Source of the DNA: Cornus controversa | Lineage: Eukaryota; Streptophyta; Magnoliopsida; Cornales; Cornaceae | Assembly (NCBI GenBank): GCA_026545225.1 | Contig: CM048848.1 | Location: forward strand, 25,894,806 to 25,958,805 | Direction: 5' to 3' | Length of the DNA: 64,000 nucleotides | Shown: positions 11,239 to 23,106 of the stretch, piece after piece | How the letters are laid out: each line of letters begins with the position of its first letter | How positions within the stretch are numbered: the first letter of the stretch is position 1 | The notes under the pieces: model-generated | What the model was told of the DNA's origin: nothing | Seen by the model: the letters and a program-made list of their open reading frames with translations, nothing else | The model's database searches: none | Translations under genes and position numbers: made by a program

Positions 11239-14197
11239 TGTAGAGACCGTGACGAATTTTGGCCGGTTTTGCATTTTTCGCATACTGATTGCCATAAATG
11301 CATTTTGAGTAATGTTTTACATGTTTTGAATGTGGGGAACGTGTTTGGAAAGTGTTTTAAAGGTTTTGGGAAATTTTTGAAAGATTTGGAAAAGTTTCAC
11401 TTTTGGTCAAACCGGGGCCCGGGATGTGACTTAAGTGGGCCCGGGAATCTAAAATTTTTTTGAAAATAATTATTTTTGAGAATGACTTAGATGAAATGTT
11501 TAGAGAGTAGAGGAAGTGATTTCAAGACTGTAGGAGTTTTTGAAATAAAAAACGAAGCCCGGGAAGGTACGTTAAGTGGCCGAGGGGCATTTTAGTCATT
11601 TTCCGTGCCTTAGATATTTTAAATATCTGGTTGAGGTTGATCCCAGCCATTTCACATGGATCCTTCTCTCTATAACATTTCCCCCTTCTCCTCTATACCT
11701 TCTCTTTACATTTCGGAGCCGTTCGGGTGCAATTCGGGTTTCGCCGAAGAAGGGAGATACGTAGGGGATGGCTAGGGCTTCCCTTTGAACCGATCAAAGT
11801 TGTGATTCAAAAAAGTAGACATCGCTGGAATTTTTGTGAAGTGCTTGGAAGGCCTTCATTTTCGAGGTAGGGGTTCTTCTTCTCTTCTAATTGTCGATTC
11901 TAGGGTTTGGGGTGAAGAGGAGAGGTGTAGGTTGTGTTTCACATACTTTAGGATGGTGAGAGGTGTGGAAAGTTGCATTTTCTCCTTCTCTAGAGTCTTA
12001 TCTTTTCACAATTGTGTCCATTGTGTTGGTGGTAGCATCTGGGTTTGAAGTGGTGAGTGTAAGAAATTGATACATAGGCATTATGTGCTCAATTTGGTGT
12101 ATAGGTGAAAAATGTGTGCCAAGTGTCATATATGTGATTATATGTGGAAATGTGGTTGTTGAATGCATGTTAGTTCTATGTAATAAAATTATGCATTGAG
12201 TGTAGCATGAGTAAAATATGTTAATTTTGAAGTTGTATGCATATGAGATGATATATGCATGTGTTATACATATATGTGCTATATGTGGTGTATGGTGCTG
12301 AGGAACATGCTTTTTACTTCTTTTAGTATCAATGAGCATGAGTAAAGCATGAAATAAAATATCATGTGTTTATGCATTTATATTGCATATGTGGGGAGTT
12401 GCGGGATAATGACGCAAATAAGGTGCACGGGCTTCGGAGTGGTCCAACCGTGTGGTGGAATGTGGTGAAATTATCCACTATGTATGGCCCTCAGAGTGGA
12501 CCCGCCATACTAAGGCTTAATGCCTAGGATCGGAGTATGTCCAATACTAATGACCCCTCGGAGTTGCCCTGGTCATTGGATGGTTATCGGAGAATGTCCA
12601 AGATTTGTGAGCCTCAGAGTTGTCCCCTCACTCCATGGCAATCCTATACATTGCTATGGTAGAATGACCTTTTGGAGTTGTCCCGGTCATTGGATGGTTA
12701 GAGGAGGTGTCCAAGGTTACATGATCCTTGGAGCGGGCCAATGATGTGGGGTATTGGATGAGGACCGAGAGAGAGAGCATTTACTTTCCTTAATGCTTTT
12801 ATGTTTGAACATGTTATACATGATTCATAAAATATGCAATCCTCTTTAATTGCATTTGTTAAATTGTTTGTGAGATTGTGGATGTGGCATGTAGTCTATT
12901 CATATGCATTCCATGTAGGTCGGTGTCGAGTCGGCACTTAGAAGGGTTGGGGAACCTTTACTGAGCCGGAGTGGTGCTCACCCCTTTATTCTAAACTCTT
13001 TTACAGATAAAGCGCCGATGACGGATGGGACTTGAGTGTCCAAGAAGAGTTCTAGTTATATTTTGCTATATTTTGGACATATGTACTTTTGGCTATCTGT
13101 GCCGGCTTGTGGCATGGTAATGATTTAGTTGTGGTCAAGGTAGAATTTGTTGCATTTTGAACCTTTTGCATGAATTCTTGTAATGACTATAAACTTGGAA
13201 AAACCATATGAATGATATGTACCTTTTGAGAAAAATGTGTGTGATGGAGATGTATGGTACCATAGGACCATTTTTCTCTTTTGTTATGATTTCTTGTATG
13301 GTTAATCATGAGCAAATGGAGTATGGAAAGTATGTATGCATGAGTTGTGAAGTGAAGATGGTAAGAAAAATAGATGGAATTTCATTTCAAGTATAAAATG
13401 CATGTTATGTCAATTTACTTGATGGCCATTGAGGCATTAGAGTAGCCATGGGGGGACACATGCCCAAAAGTGTCCATTTTGAGTTGAAGGAGTGAATGAA
13501 ATTTATGTATATAGTAAGATAATTGTTTAGCTTTGATTGGATGGGTCATGGACCTTGTTTGGATTTAAATTGAGAAAGATTTGCATGTTTTAGTGCAAGA
13601 GTGGGTAATCTGACCCACACCCACTAATTTGAGCATAACATGAGTTGTGATTAGTATGTTTGAATGATTCAAATTGTGTTAGAAACTAGACATGTTGAGG
13701 ATGATCCATGTCAAATTTCAAGTCAAACAGACTTACAGATTGTGAGATATTAGCATTTGAAGTCAGGTAGAGGAGTGTTGTCAAAAAATCCAGGTCTGGT
13801 GCAGTTTGAGGCGACTCAAAGTCAACTTTGAGGTGCCTGGAAATCTTTGAGGTGACTCAAAGTTGAGTTTGAGGTGCCTCAAAGTGCTATTTTTGAAATT
13901 TTGAACTCTCTGGAAGTTCCAGGTGTCTCAAAATGGAGTTTGAGGCGCCTCAAAGTCCTGTAAACCTTAAAAATGGGGAATTTTATGATTTTTCGTGATC
14001 TAAGAGTGGAAATGGAATGTCATGGATGCATAGACCGATGTGTGGCCCGTTGGGATGGATAGTGATGAGAATACACATAGATAATTATATGCGTATGATT
14101 AGCTTCCGTAGTAATTCGAGGGAATTGAGGAGGTTCATTGGGGTAATGAACGGGTTCACCTTTAGTTTCCTGGGAGTCGGGGGATCGGGGCGTGACA
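11239..14197 (+). repeat. 5' LTR of Tekay element
   Basis: 2959 bp, starting TGTAGAGACCGTGACG and ending GGGGCGTGACA. It contains irregular repeats of CGGAGT(T/G)GTCC (12430-12750) and an array of TTTGAGGYGCCTCAAA palindromes (13805-13955). It is about 740 bp longer than the 3' LTR because the latter lacks the stretch matching about 13247-14025. Confidence 0.93.
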
Positions 14198-14200
14198 GCA

Positions 14201-14212
14201 TGGTATCAGAGC
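14201..14212 (+). other. Primer binding site, tRNA-iMet
   Basis: TGGTATCAGAGC, the exact complement of the 3' end of plant initiator tRNA-Met, three bases after the LTR end. It is followed at once by a CTAGGT..ACCTAG stem. Confidence 0.95.
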
Positions 14213-14459
14213 TCTAGGTCAGAAAACCTAGGGATGAAGGGTGAGACTTGATTTAGTGATCACTTGAGGTTAAAGATCGAAACATAAGGATTTGAACTTG
14301 AGATTGTAAATTACTTATGTGGAACTTGATGTATGCTTACAATTTCATAAGATGCCTTTATGGACTAAATTGACAGGGCGTGTGTAAGCATGATGGATAT
14401 GTGTGAGAAGTGTAAATTTGTTGGACTTAAAAATTTTCTTGTTCTGCATATAGAAAGAA

Positions 14460-15625
14460 ATGCCTCCAAGAAGAGTACGAGACGCAGGCGCTGATGCTCC
14501 TCAGGAGCCAACAGATAGAACGCAGTTTATGCATGATATGGCGGACACTATGAGACGGATGACTAGGGAAGCCAGGGAAGAGGAGGTTCAGGCATTGCCT
14601 AGGGTTGCCTTGAGCCATCAAATGGTGGCAATGAAGGAATATGTGAAATTTAAGCCGCCTAATTTTGATGGCACGCGTGACCCACTTGTGGCTGAGAGTT
14701 GGATAGACCAAACTCACAAACTCATGGTTGCTCTTGCAATCGATGAGGATTTGAAAGTGGGAGTGGCAGCGCTTCACTTACAAGGAGAGGCATATCGGTG
14801 GTGGCAATTCATCGGGAATGTTCACAACACCGAGACTATCGACTGGGAGACCTTTAAGGGGTTATTTTTTTATAAGTTTTTCCTAGCTTCGGTGAGAGAC
14901 CGAATGAAGCAAGAGTTCCTAGATCTAGTCCAAGGGGACTTAGAAGTGATGGGGTATGAGACCAAATTTACATCTTTGGCTCGCTTTGCCCCAGAGATAG
15001 TAGCTAAAGGTGAAAAAGTTCATGAAAGAATTGAAAACCTCTATAAAAAAAAGGTGTCCATTTAGGGTTTGAGGACCTACAGTGAGGTGGTTGACAGAGC
15101 CTTGGTGGCTGAGGAGGATGACAGAGACACTCAGAGGTTGTGGGACTCTAGATAGCAAGCGAAGGGTACGGGTACCTCTTCAAGTGGTCATGGGAGGAAG
15201 AGAAATAGGGAGGACAGATCAGGTTCACAGGGGCAGCATCAGACTCGCCCAATACCTTCATTGTCCTTACCTACTGGATTTGCACGATCGACAGTTGTGC
15301 GCTACCGTTGCCAGTAGTCTGGCCATTTTCGTTCTGAGTGCCCTTAGAGGCAAATAGTGGCATCAGTGCCGGTGGCTTCAGTGGGGGAACGGGTATGTTT
15401 TCATTGCAAGCAACCCGGCTATGTTAGGGCCAACTGTCCACAGAGACAGAATACACCAAGTGGTATGGGGACTCAGGAGAGGGCCGAGCAGATAGCTACG
15501 GCTCAGTCTGGTTTCAGGACATTACCGCCACCTCATCCAGCGCATTCTGTACAGGGATCTCGGGTAGCGAGAGGTTCCACACCTGCTTCTAGTCAACAGT
15601 CAAGGTTACAGGGGACTAGTTAGCA
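14460..15625 (+). pseudogene. Tekay gag, interrupted by stops
   Basis: One reading frame from the start codon at 14460 carries the Retrotrans_gag domain (FKPPNFDGTRDPLVAESWI, GEAYRWWQF, FLDLVQGDLEVMGYETKF). It is cut by TAG at 15063 and further in-frame stops up to about 15350, then resumes at 15357. It has two zinc-knuckle regions: the first (about 15295-15345) has lost a cysteine and contains a stop; the second reads CFHCKQPGYVRANC, where the usual histidine is tyrosine (CAT to TAT). The frame ends near 15623. Gag would coat the element RNA; this copy cannot. Confidence 0.85.
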
Positions 15626-15628
15626 GTC

Positions 15629-17187
15629 ATGGGCCTTGTGTTCATGCTTGCTCCGGCAGAGGACATACTAGGACCGTCTGTGGTAAGAGGTATTTTCCTA
15701 GTTTCTAGCTCGTGGGCTAGGGTGTTGACAGATTCAGGTGCATCACATTCATTCATATCTGTTGCATTTGCTTGTGCCTTGGGGCTGAGGGTGTCATCAC
15801 TAGAGTCACCATTGTCCACTGATACACCAGTTGGGGGTAGGGTTACCCTGGACAGAGTGTGTCGGTCTTGCAAGATCGAGGTTGCTGGGCGTCGACTAGT
15901 GTTCGACTTTGTGTTACTAGACATGACCACTTTTGATGTCATTCTAGGTATGAACTGGCTATCTACATTTAGAGCCACGATTGATTGTCTCCGTAGGAGA
16001 GTGACAGTGTGCAGACCCGAGGGTGATTTCTTTTATTTTGTGGGAGAGCGGGATGATTTCTACATTCTGTCTTTGCTTAGTTCCTGTGTGTAGGACGGGG
16101 TTGGATACTTCCTAGCTAGCTTATTAGCCGAGGAGGATGAGAATGTGACTAGTGGAGGATTTCCGCCGGTGGTTAGTGAGTTTGTAGATGTGTTCCCGAA
16201 GGACTTGACAGATTTGCCTTCGATGCGAGATGTTGTGTTTAGCATTGATCTTGCTCCAGGTTCTACGCCTATCTCTATGGCACCGTGCCGGGTGGCACCG
16301 GCTGAATTGAAGGAGTTGAAAGATCAGTTGCAAGGATTGTTGGATAAGGGATTTGTACGAACTAGTACATCACCTTGGGGAGCTCCAGTCATGTTTGCTA
16401 AAAAGAAGGACGGATCTTTACGATTATGCATAGACTACCGTAAGTTGAACCAAGTAACGATTAAGAACAAGTATCCTTTTCCAAGGATAGATGACTTAAG
16501 GGTTCGACTTATTTTTCGAAGATCGACTTGAGGTCGGGGTATTACCAGTTGAGGGTAAAGGAAGAGGACATTCCGAAGACATCCTTTCAGACTAGATATG
16601 GCCACTATGAGTTCCAAGTGATGCCATTTGGATTGACGAATGCACCAACAGCGTTCATGGATCTGAAGAACTGACTATTCAGGGTGTACTTGGATAGGTT
16701 TGTGGTGGTCTTCATAGATGACATTCTTGTGTATTCTTCTTCAATGGAAGAGCATGAGATTCACTTGAGGACAGTGTTGCAAATTCTAAGAGAACACTGT
16801 TTGTATGCCAAATTTGAAAAATGTGAACTTTGGCTAACGGATGTGAAATTCCTCGGACACGTGGTGTCGGAAGGAGGAGTATCGGTAGACCCTTCTAAGA
16901 TTGAAGCAGTAGTGAATTGGGAGAGGCCTAAGAACGTATTCGAGATACGTAGCTTCTTGGGATTGGTAGGATATTACCGGCGCTTTGTGAAAGACTTCTC
17001 GAAGTTAGCAGAGCCGATGACCAAGCTTACTCGTAAAGGAGTTAAGTTTGAGTGGAATGAGGCTTGCGAGCATTCCTTTATGGAATTGAGGCGTAGATTG
17101 ACTACTGCTCCAATTTTGATTATCCCCGAGCGCGGTTTGGGTTATGTCATCTATTGTGACACTTCACAGGATGGTTTGGGATGTGTG
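15629..17187 (+). pseudogene. Tekay pol, 5' part: protease, RT, start of RNase H
   Basis: Protease with the active-site block VLTDSGASHSFIS near 15725-15765 and VILGMNWLS. A stop at 16091-16093 precedes the RT domain, which has [36 protein letters not shown] and [17 protein letters not shown] small deletion and frameshift near 16500 follows PRIDDL. RT then continues in another frame with [13 protein letters not shown], a stop near 16673, the catalytic [12 protein letters not shown] at about 16707, and [16 protein letters not shown]. RNase H begins with [12 protein letters not shown] and is cut at 17187 by the Athila insertion. Confidence 0.9.
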
Positions 17188-18708
17188 TGATAGGCGTTGA
17201 ATGTTACGCATTCTAGCCTCCTAACTTATGTATTTTATTCTCTTAGTGATAAATTATTTTGTGATTTTACTTTGTTTTAGTGTTTTCTGTATTTTCAGGA
17301 CCTTAATGATTATTTCAGTTAAAACCAAGCTTTTGGGTTTTTAAAGAAGACATCCAAGATGGTGAGATGAAGCCTACATCAAGGAGAATCATTCAACCAT
17401 TTATTTCAACTCAAATCAGCCCAAGAAAGAGGTCCAAGAGAATTACAGTTGCTTAAGAAGGTTTCGGGCCTAAAGCCCAAATCTGCGCATAATACAGTCT
17501 TAATCCCATTTTGGAAAACGGACCAGAAGTCTTATATCTGAGCCTCAAATCGATATTATTTTCGCTTAGGGTTGAACGAAATTTGATTCTGCACACTTTT
17601 GTATTTTACAAAAATTCCGTAAATCGGACTTCTAGTGTGTCAAAAGTTGGGCCGAAGTCAGCAAGAAAAACCCACCTGATTAGTGTTGCGTGAAACCCTA
17701 ATTTATTCCTAATTGGATTAGGACTTTGGTGTATTCTCTTGGGGAATAAAGTGAAGACTTAGAGGCTGAATAGAGGAGAGATTAGAGAGAGAGAACAGAG
17801 CTTGGAGAGTCTGAGAGGGCTGAGAAGGGAACTGAAACATATTGCAGAGCCATTGGAGAACGAAGTCAGACGCGTAATTCAGAAAGATGATGTCTTCTTC
17901 CTCAACAGTTGAAGCTTCTTCTTCTACCATGAGCGGCTAGTTCATCCACTAGGGTTTTGGTGTAACCCTAACAAAGCATCAATGGTTTGATTGTTTTAAT
18001 TATTGGGGACCTTTATATACATGCATAGATTGTGTAATTCAGAGGATTCTTATTATAGAATTGAGTAATAAAAGTCTTGTAAATTAAATCTCAATGATTT
18101 CTTATCTAGTCTTAGATATTTAGTTGTTGTTATTGAACTCAATCCCTCTTATTTTTTGTGGTCATGAGAGAGATTATTACACAATGGTAATCACTAAATA
18201 TATTGTTATGAGTTTTGATGGATTATGCCTAGAGAAGATGAACCATACTGCACCGTAGATTAGAGTAGTTAGGCAGATGGCCCATGCCAATCGAAGAGAG
18301 TCCATGGCTTAGCCTTAATCATATGTTATCTTCTTGACGGATGAAGGTGAGCTTGTAGCCACCGACACCACTTATGCATGATGTAATTCCCCTATAGTTG
18401 ATTCAATAGACCATTGATTGTGGAGTTAGTGGTGAAGTCAAACACCCTAGATTTCTCTCTTATTATCTTCACTATCTTATTTTACTTTGATTTATTTTAT
18501 TTTCCTTTTTAATTAAATTAGTTTAAAAATCATAATTATTTTCTTATAAATTTAATTAGAATTAATTCCGTATTCCAACTCATCAGACCATAATCCCTGA
18601 GGTACGATACCCCTTTTGATAGCCCTATTCTGCAAGGAATTTGTTCTATTGCGAAGTGTGAAAATTTTTAATTGATATACTTTTTGAGTCACACTCACAC
18701 ACGAATCA
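17188..18708 (+). repeat. 5' LTR of nested Athila
   Basis: 1521 bp, starting TGATAGGCG and ending CACACACGAATCA. It holds a TATA-type box (TTTATATAC, 18012-18020) and AATAAA at 18067-18072, plausible start and poly(A) signals. The same motifs occur in the 3' LTR. Confidence 0.93.
18012..18072 (+). promoter_or_regulatory. Candidate LTR TATA box and AATAAA signal
   Basis: TTTATATAC at 18012-18020 and AATAAA at 18067-18072, about 50 bp apart in the LTR. This spacing would give a short R region. The signals are inferred from motif and position only. Confidence 0.45.
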
Positions 18709-18713
18709 ATTTT

Positions 18714-18731
18714 TGGCGCCGTTGCTGGGGA
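18714..18731 (+). other. Primer binding site, tRNA-Asp type
   Basis: TGGCGCCGTTGCTGGGGA, five bases after the LTR end. It differs at one position from the perfect tRNA-Asp complement seen at 46292. Confidence 0.9.
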
Positions 18732-18853
18732 CTATCTATTTGATTGATTGGATTTTACAGAATTAGTTTTAATTGGATTTTTAGTTTAGGAAATTTTTAT
18801 ATTTTATTTTTAATTTTGTTTTTGTTTTCTTTTCAGGTGCTTTTGGCTAATAT

Positions 18854-20187
18854 ATGAAAAGTCATCATTCTGTAGCTGATCCTTTGATACCTCTTGATCC
18901 TGAGCCTGAACGTACTCTTAGACAAAAGAGGAACATCTCTGTTGATACCATTGTGCAAGAGGAAGAAATAATTGAAGAGATGGCAGAATAGAGGAATAAC
19001 AACCTTGTTCCTAATGCTGATGGAGAAAGAGCTAGATTGCTGAGGGACTACTATGTCGCTGAGACATATACCTCGCCAGCAGGTTTTCAACTGCCCAATG
19101 TCACAACATAGAATTATGAGATCAACTCCAGCATTATTCAGATGCTACCATCTTATTTTGGGCTGACTCAAGAAGACCCTTACAAGCATCTGGATGACTT
19201 CATTGAAGTGTGCTCAACTACAAAAATTCATAACTTCTCTGAAGATGCTTTCAGAATGAGACTTTTTCCATTCTCTCTGAAAGACAAAGCAAAGTATTGG
19301 TTCAATTCTCTATCGGTTGGTTCTATCACGACTTGGACTCAGATGCAACATGAGTTTCTCAAGAAGTACTTTTCGATAGGGAAGACCAATCAGTTCAGAC
19401 GTGCTATCATTGGTTTCTCCCAACATGAGGGGGAACAATTTTATGAGACATGGGAAAGATTCAAGGACCTTCTTAGGAAGTGTCCCCATCATCAAGTTCC
19501 TAAGTGGCAACTAGTGTAGAGTTTTCATGAAGGGCTCACAGAAGCCAACAGACAGATGGTTGAAGCGTCGTGTGGAGCTACTTTTATGTTGAAGAGTGAA
19601 GAAGAGGCATGGACTTTATTTCAAAATCTTAGTGATAACTCTCTACAACATGTGTCCTCTACTCGTTCTAGTAGACCTGCCACTACAAGGAAGATTGATG
19701 GGATTTTGGAGGTTGCTGCTTCAGAAGCTATGCCAATCGACATTGATTTAATTGCACAGAAGGTAGCAGCAATTATGGCTGCCAATCAAACTCCTTCTGC
19801 TTCAAATTCTACATTGTTAGGCCCTTGTGAATTTTGCTCTAGTCCTATGCATAATGTGAGCAATTGCCCTTCGGTGGGACAATTTTTTGATATTTAACAT
19901 GAGCAAGTCCAAGCTACTTTCACTGGACCAATGAATCCTCCACGAGGTAATACTTACATTCCCACATGGTGGAATCATCCTGGTTTTTCTTACAGTAATC
20001 AAGGGGTAGCAATGCAACCATCATATCAACCTAGGACTTTTGTGCCTCAACAGTAGTATCAAACACAAAGTCCTATGGCCCAAAGAATTTCTGCTATTGA
20101 AGACAAGCTGACTCTTACCTTGTCTAAATTTAATAAGCTTGATTCTCTTATAGAGACAGTGCCACAGTACAATCTACAGTTCAGCTA
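18854..20187 (+). pseudogene. Athila gag, many stops (nested copy)
   Basis: The frame from the start codon at 18854 matches the gag of the left-edge copy. In-frame stops include a TAG near 18988, one near 19109, TAG 19517-19519, TAA 19895-19897 and TAG 20054-20056. A deletion of about 13 bp near 20170 then changes frame. The gag core (YWFNSLSVGSITTW, GKTNQFRRAIIGFSQHEGEQF) and zinc knuckle CEFCSSPMHNVSNC (19827-19868) remain readable. At 19517 and 19895 comparison with the other Athila copies points to a C-to-T change in a CAG/CAA codon; 20054 looks similar. Confidence 0.88.
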
Positions 20188-22377
20188 GTGCACTTGCATT
20201 CTCAATCTATTGCCAAACTGGAATCTCAGTTTGGACAGCTTGCTACTTCATTGAGTAGAAGAGAAGAAGAGAAGCTCCCTAGTCAACCAATTGCTAATCT
20301 AAGAGGGATGCAAGCTTCCACAAGCAACACACACCATGAGAAATTTCAAGCTATTACCACTTTGAGGAGTGGGAAAATAATTGATAATAAGGTGGGTGAG
20401 AAGAAAGAAGAAGAAAAAGTAACCACAAGTCCAAGTGCTGAAATTTTTTATGAGCCCAAGGCTCCTTTTCCACAACGTTTCCTTCAAGCATCTAAATTAG
20501 GAAAGCAAGGGGACAAGCTACATGACATGATGGAGGTGTTTCGACAAGTGAAGATTAATTTGCTACTCCTTGATGCCATCAAGAAAATTCCTCCTTATGC
20601 TAAATTCTTGAAGGACTTGTGCACTCAGAAAAGGCATTCTAAAAGCCATGTGCCAAAGAAAGTGATGCTGCCACAACAAGTGAGTTCAATAATTCAGCAG
20701 TGTACTCCTCTCAAGTACAAAGATCCTGGTGCTCCAACTATCTCATGCATTATTGGGGAGCACCATATGGATAAAGCTCTTCTTGATTTGGGTGCAAGTG
20801 TGAATTTGCTACCCTATTCAATTTACTTACAATTGGGCTTGGGAGAATTGAAGCCTACCTCGGTGGTATTGCAATTTACAGACAGATCAACAAAACAGCC
20901 TCGAGGAATCATAAAAGATGTGCTCATTAAAGTGGACAAGTTCTACTTTCCTGTTGATTTCATTGTACTTGACACTGAGCCGGTTCACAATCTGAAGAGG
21001 CATATTCCAGTGATCCTTGGTCGACCTTTCTTAGCTACTGCTGATGCTTGCATAAATTATAGGTTGGGGATCATGGATATTTCATTTGGCAACATGAATG
21101 TCAATCTTAATGTGTTCAATGCTATCCAACACCCCCCATATCAGATTGATGTGTTCTGCATGGATGATATTGATGAATGTGTGGAGGAATTTGTTTCATC
21201 CTCTATATCTCAAAACTCCCTGGAGGTATGTAAGTCTCTTTATGACTTTGAGAAAATTAATGATGAAGGGTCGTGCGAAGAAGTGCATTCTATGCTGGAA
21301 GTGGATGCTATTCAGAAAACTTCACCTTGGAGAATTCCAATTGAGCCACTACCTTCTCTCTCTAGCACTCCCCTAGTGCCTTCATTGGAGTCCCCTCGAG
21401 AATTAGAACTGAAGCCTTTGCCTGACAAATTGAAATATGTATTCTTGGGGGCACAGAAAACTCTTCCTGTTATAATTGCCTCTGATCTGACAGAAATTCA
21501 AGAGAAGAGCTTAGTAGAGGTTTTATACCAACATCGTGAAGCAATTGGATGGAGTGTTGCTGATCTTAAGGGCATTGATCCCTCAATTTGCATGCACAAA
21601 ATTCATCCGAAAGAAGGATATAAGCCAACCAGAGAGGCGCAAAGGCGACTGAACCCCAACATCAAAGAGGTGGTAAAGAAAGAGGTTGTCAAGTTACTTG
21701 ATGCAGGAATCATTTATCCAATTTCTGACAATACATGGGTGAGTCCGACACAAGTGGTTCCAAAGAAGTTTGGTCTTACCATTGTCCCTAACTCTATGGG
21801 AGAGCTTGTTCCACAACGTACTGCCACAGGTTGGCGTGTTTGCATTGATTACAGAAAGCTCAATTCTATGACGAGGAAGGATCACTTCCCTCTTCCATTC
21901 ATTGATCAAATACTTGAAAGGTTAGCTGGTCAGAGCTATTATTGCTTTCTGGATGGCGACTCTGGTTATAACCAAGTAGCTATGAATCCAGAAGATCAAG
22001 AGAAGACCACTTTCACTTATCCCTTTGGTACTTTTGCTTATCGTCGTATGCCTTTTGGATTATGTAATGCTCCGGCTACATTCCAGAGGTGTATGATGGC
22101 CATCTTTTATGACATGGTGGAAAAATTCTTGGAGGTGTTCATGGATGACTTCTCTGTTTTTGGATCGTCCTTTGAACACTGTTTGAGCAATTTATCACTT
22201 GTGCTTCAAAGGTGCCGAGAGCGTAATTTGGTACTTAGTTGGGAGAAGAGCCATTTCATGGTAAAAGAGGGTATTGTATTGGGCCATATTGTTTCAGAGA
22301 GGGGCATTGAAGTTGATAAATCAAAGATCAATCTAATTGCAACTCTGCCACATCCAACTTCAGTAAGGCAAGTTTGA
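20188..22377 (+). CDS. Athila gag C-terminus, protease and reverse transcriptase (open segment)
   Basis: A 729-codon open stretch. After the gag tail (TTLRSGKIIDNKVGEKKEEE) comes the aspartic protease with DLGASVNLLP at about residue 201 and VILGRPFLATA. RT follows: [38 protein letters not shown] (from about residue 549), FAYRRMPFGLCNAPATFQRC and the catalytic FMDDFSVFG at about residue 651. It ends at TGA 22375-22377, where the other Athila copy has an arginine CGx codon (..REIRSFLGH). The first ATG in the frame is not a natural start, since a deletion upstream puts this part out of frame with gag. RT would copy element RNA into DNA in the particle. Confidence 0.92.
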   Translation: MHLHSQSIAKLESQFGQLATSLSRREEEKLPSQPIANLRGMQASTSNTHHEKFQAITTLRSGKIIDNKVGEKKEEEKVTTSPSAEIFYEPKAPFPQRFLQASKLGKQGDKLHDMMEVFRQVKINLLLLDAIKKIPPYAKFLKDLCTQKRHSKSHVPKKVMLPQQVSSIIQQCTPLKYKDPGAPTISCIIGEHHMDKALLDLGASVNLLPYSIYLQLGLGELKPTSVVLQFTDRSTKQPRGIIKDVLIKVDKFYFPVDFIVLDTEPVHNLKRHIPVILGRPFLATADACINYRLGIMDISFGNMNVNLNVFNAIQHPPYQIDVFCMDDIDECVEEFVSSSISQNSLEVCKSLYDFEKINDEGSCEEVHSMLEVDAIQKTSPWRIPIEPLPSLSSTPLVPSLESPRELELKPLPDKLKYVFLGAQKTLPVIIASDLTEIQEKSLVEVLYQHREAIGWSVADLKGIDPSICMHKIHPKEGYKPTREAQRRLNPNIKEVVKKEVVKLLDAGIIYPISDNTWVSPTQVVPKKFGLTIVPNSMGELVPQRTATGWRVCIDYRKLNSMTRKDHFPLPFIDQILERLAGQSYYCFLDGDSGYNQVAMNPEDQEKTTFTYPFGTFAYRRMPFGLCNAPATFQRCMMAIFYDMVEKFLEVFMDDFSVFGSSFEHCLSNLSLVLQRCRERNLVLSWEKSHFMVKEGIVLGHIVSERGIEVDKSKINLIATLPHPTSVRQV

Positions 22378-23106
22378 TCCTTCTTAGGCCATGCTGGGTT
22401 CTATAGAAGATTTATCAAGGATTTCAGTAAAGTGGCTCGACCATTGTGCCACTTGTTATCTAAAGATGTTCCCTTTATCTTTGATGAAGATTGTGTGCAA
22501 GCTTTTGAAAAACTTCGGTCTCTGTTATCTTCTGCACCAATTATGCAATCGCCAAAATGGGCTCTACCTTTTGAAATCATGTGTGATGCCTCTGATTATG
22601 TAGTGGGAGCAGTGTTGGGACAAAGAGTAGAGAAACGGCCATATGTCATCTATTACGCTAGTAAGACTCTCTCTGATGCCCAACTCAATTATACAACCAC
22701 AGAGAAAGAGCTTCTAGCCGTAGTGTTTGCCTTGGACAAGTTTTGTTCTTATTTACTAGGGTCCAAGGTGGTTATCTACTCTGATCATGCAGCATTGAGA
22801 CACTTATTGGCAAAGAAAGAAACCAAACCACGTCTTATTCGATGGGCTTTATTGCTACAAGAATTTGATTTGGAGATAAAAGATAAAAAGGGGACGGAGA
22901 ATGTGGTTGTGGATCATTTATCTCAGATTGAGTTTGAGCTGGTGATCGATACATTACCTATTCGAGACTCATTCCTAGATGAGCAATTGTTTGGAATTGG
23001 TTTGATGAAAGTAAATGGCCAAAGGTTGAAGCATTGTGTGGAAGAATGTGTGCCAAAAAGAGACGTAGAGTCCGTCAACTTGACGGATCCTGTCTATCCG
23101 ACTTAA
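22378..23106 (+). pseudogene. Athila RNase H with integrase deleted
   Basis: Continues the RT frame after the TGA. RNase H is well kept, with [34 protein letters not shown] and the final VVDHLSQ aspartate. After DEQLFGI (about 22980) the sequence jumps to [17 protein letters not shown], which in the copy at 44862 lies after integrase. About 1.2 kb covering the whole HHCC and DDE integrase region is therefore missing. The frame ends with LTDPVYPT at 23106, matching LTDPVYFNS at the end of the other copy. Confidence 0.9.

Noticed and set aside
14201..14212. tRNA-like sequence
   Set aside because: It is only the 12-base complement of a tRNA 3' end (primer site), not a tRNA gene; the same holds for 1889-1905, 18714-18731, 41129-41140 and 46292-46309.
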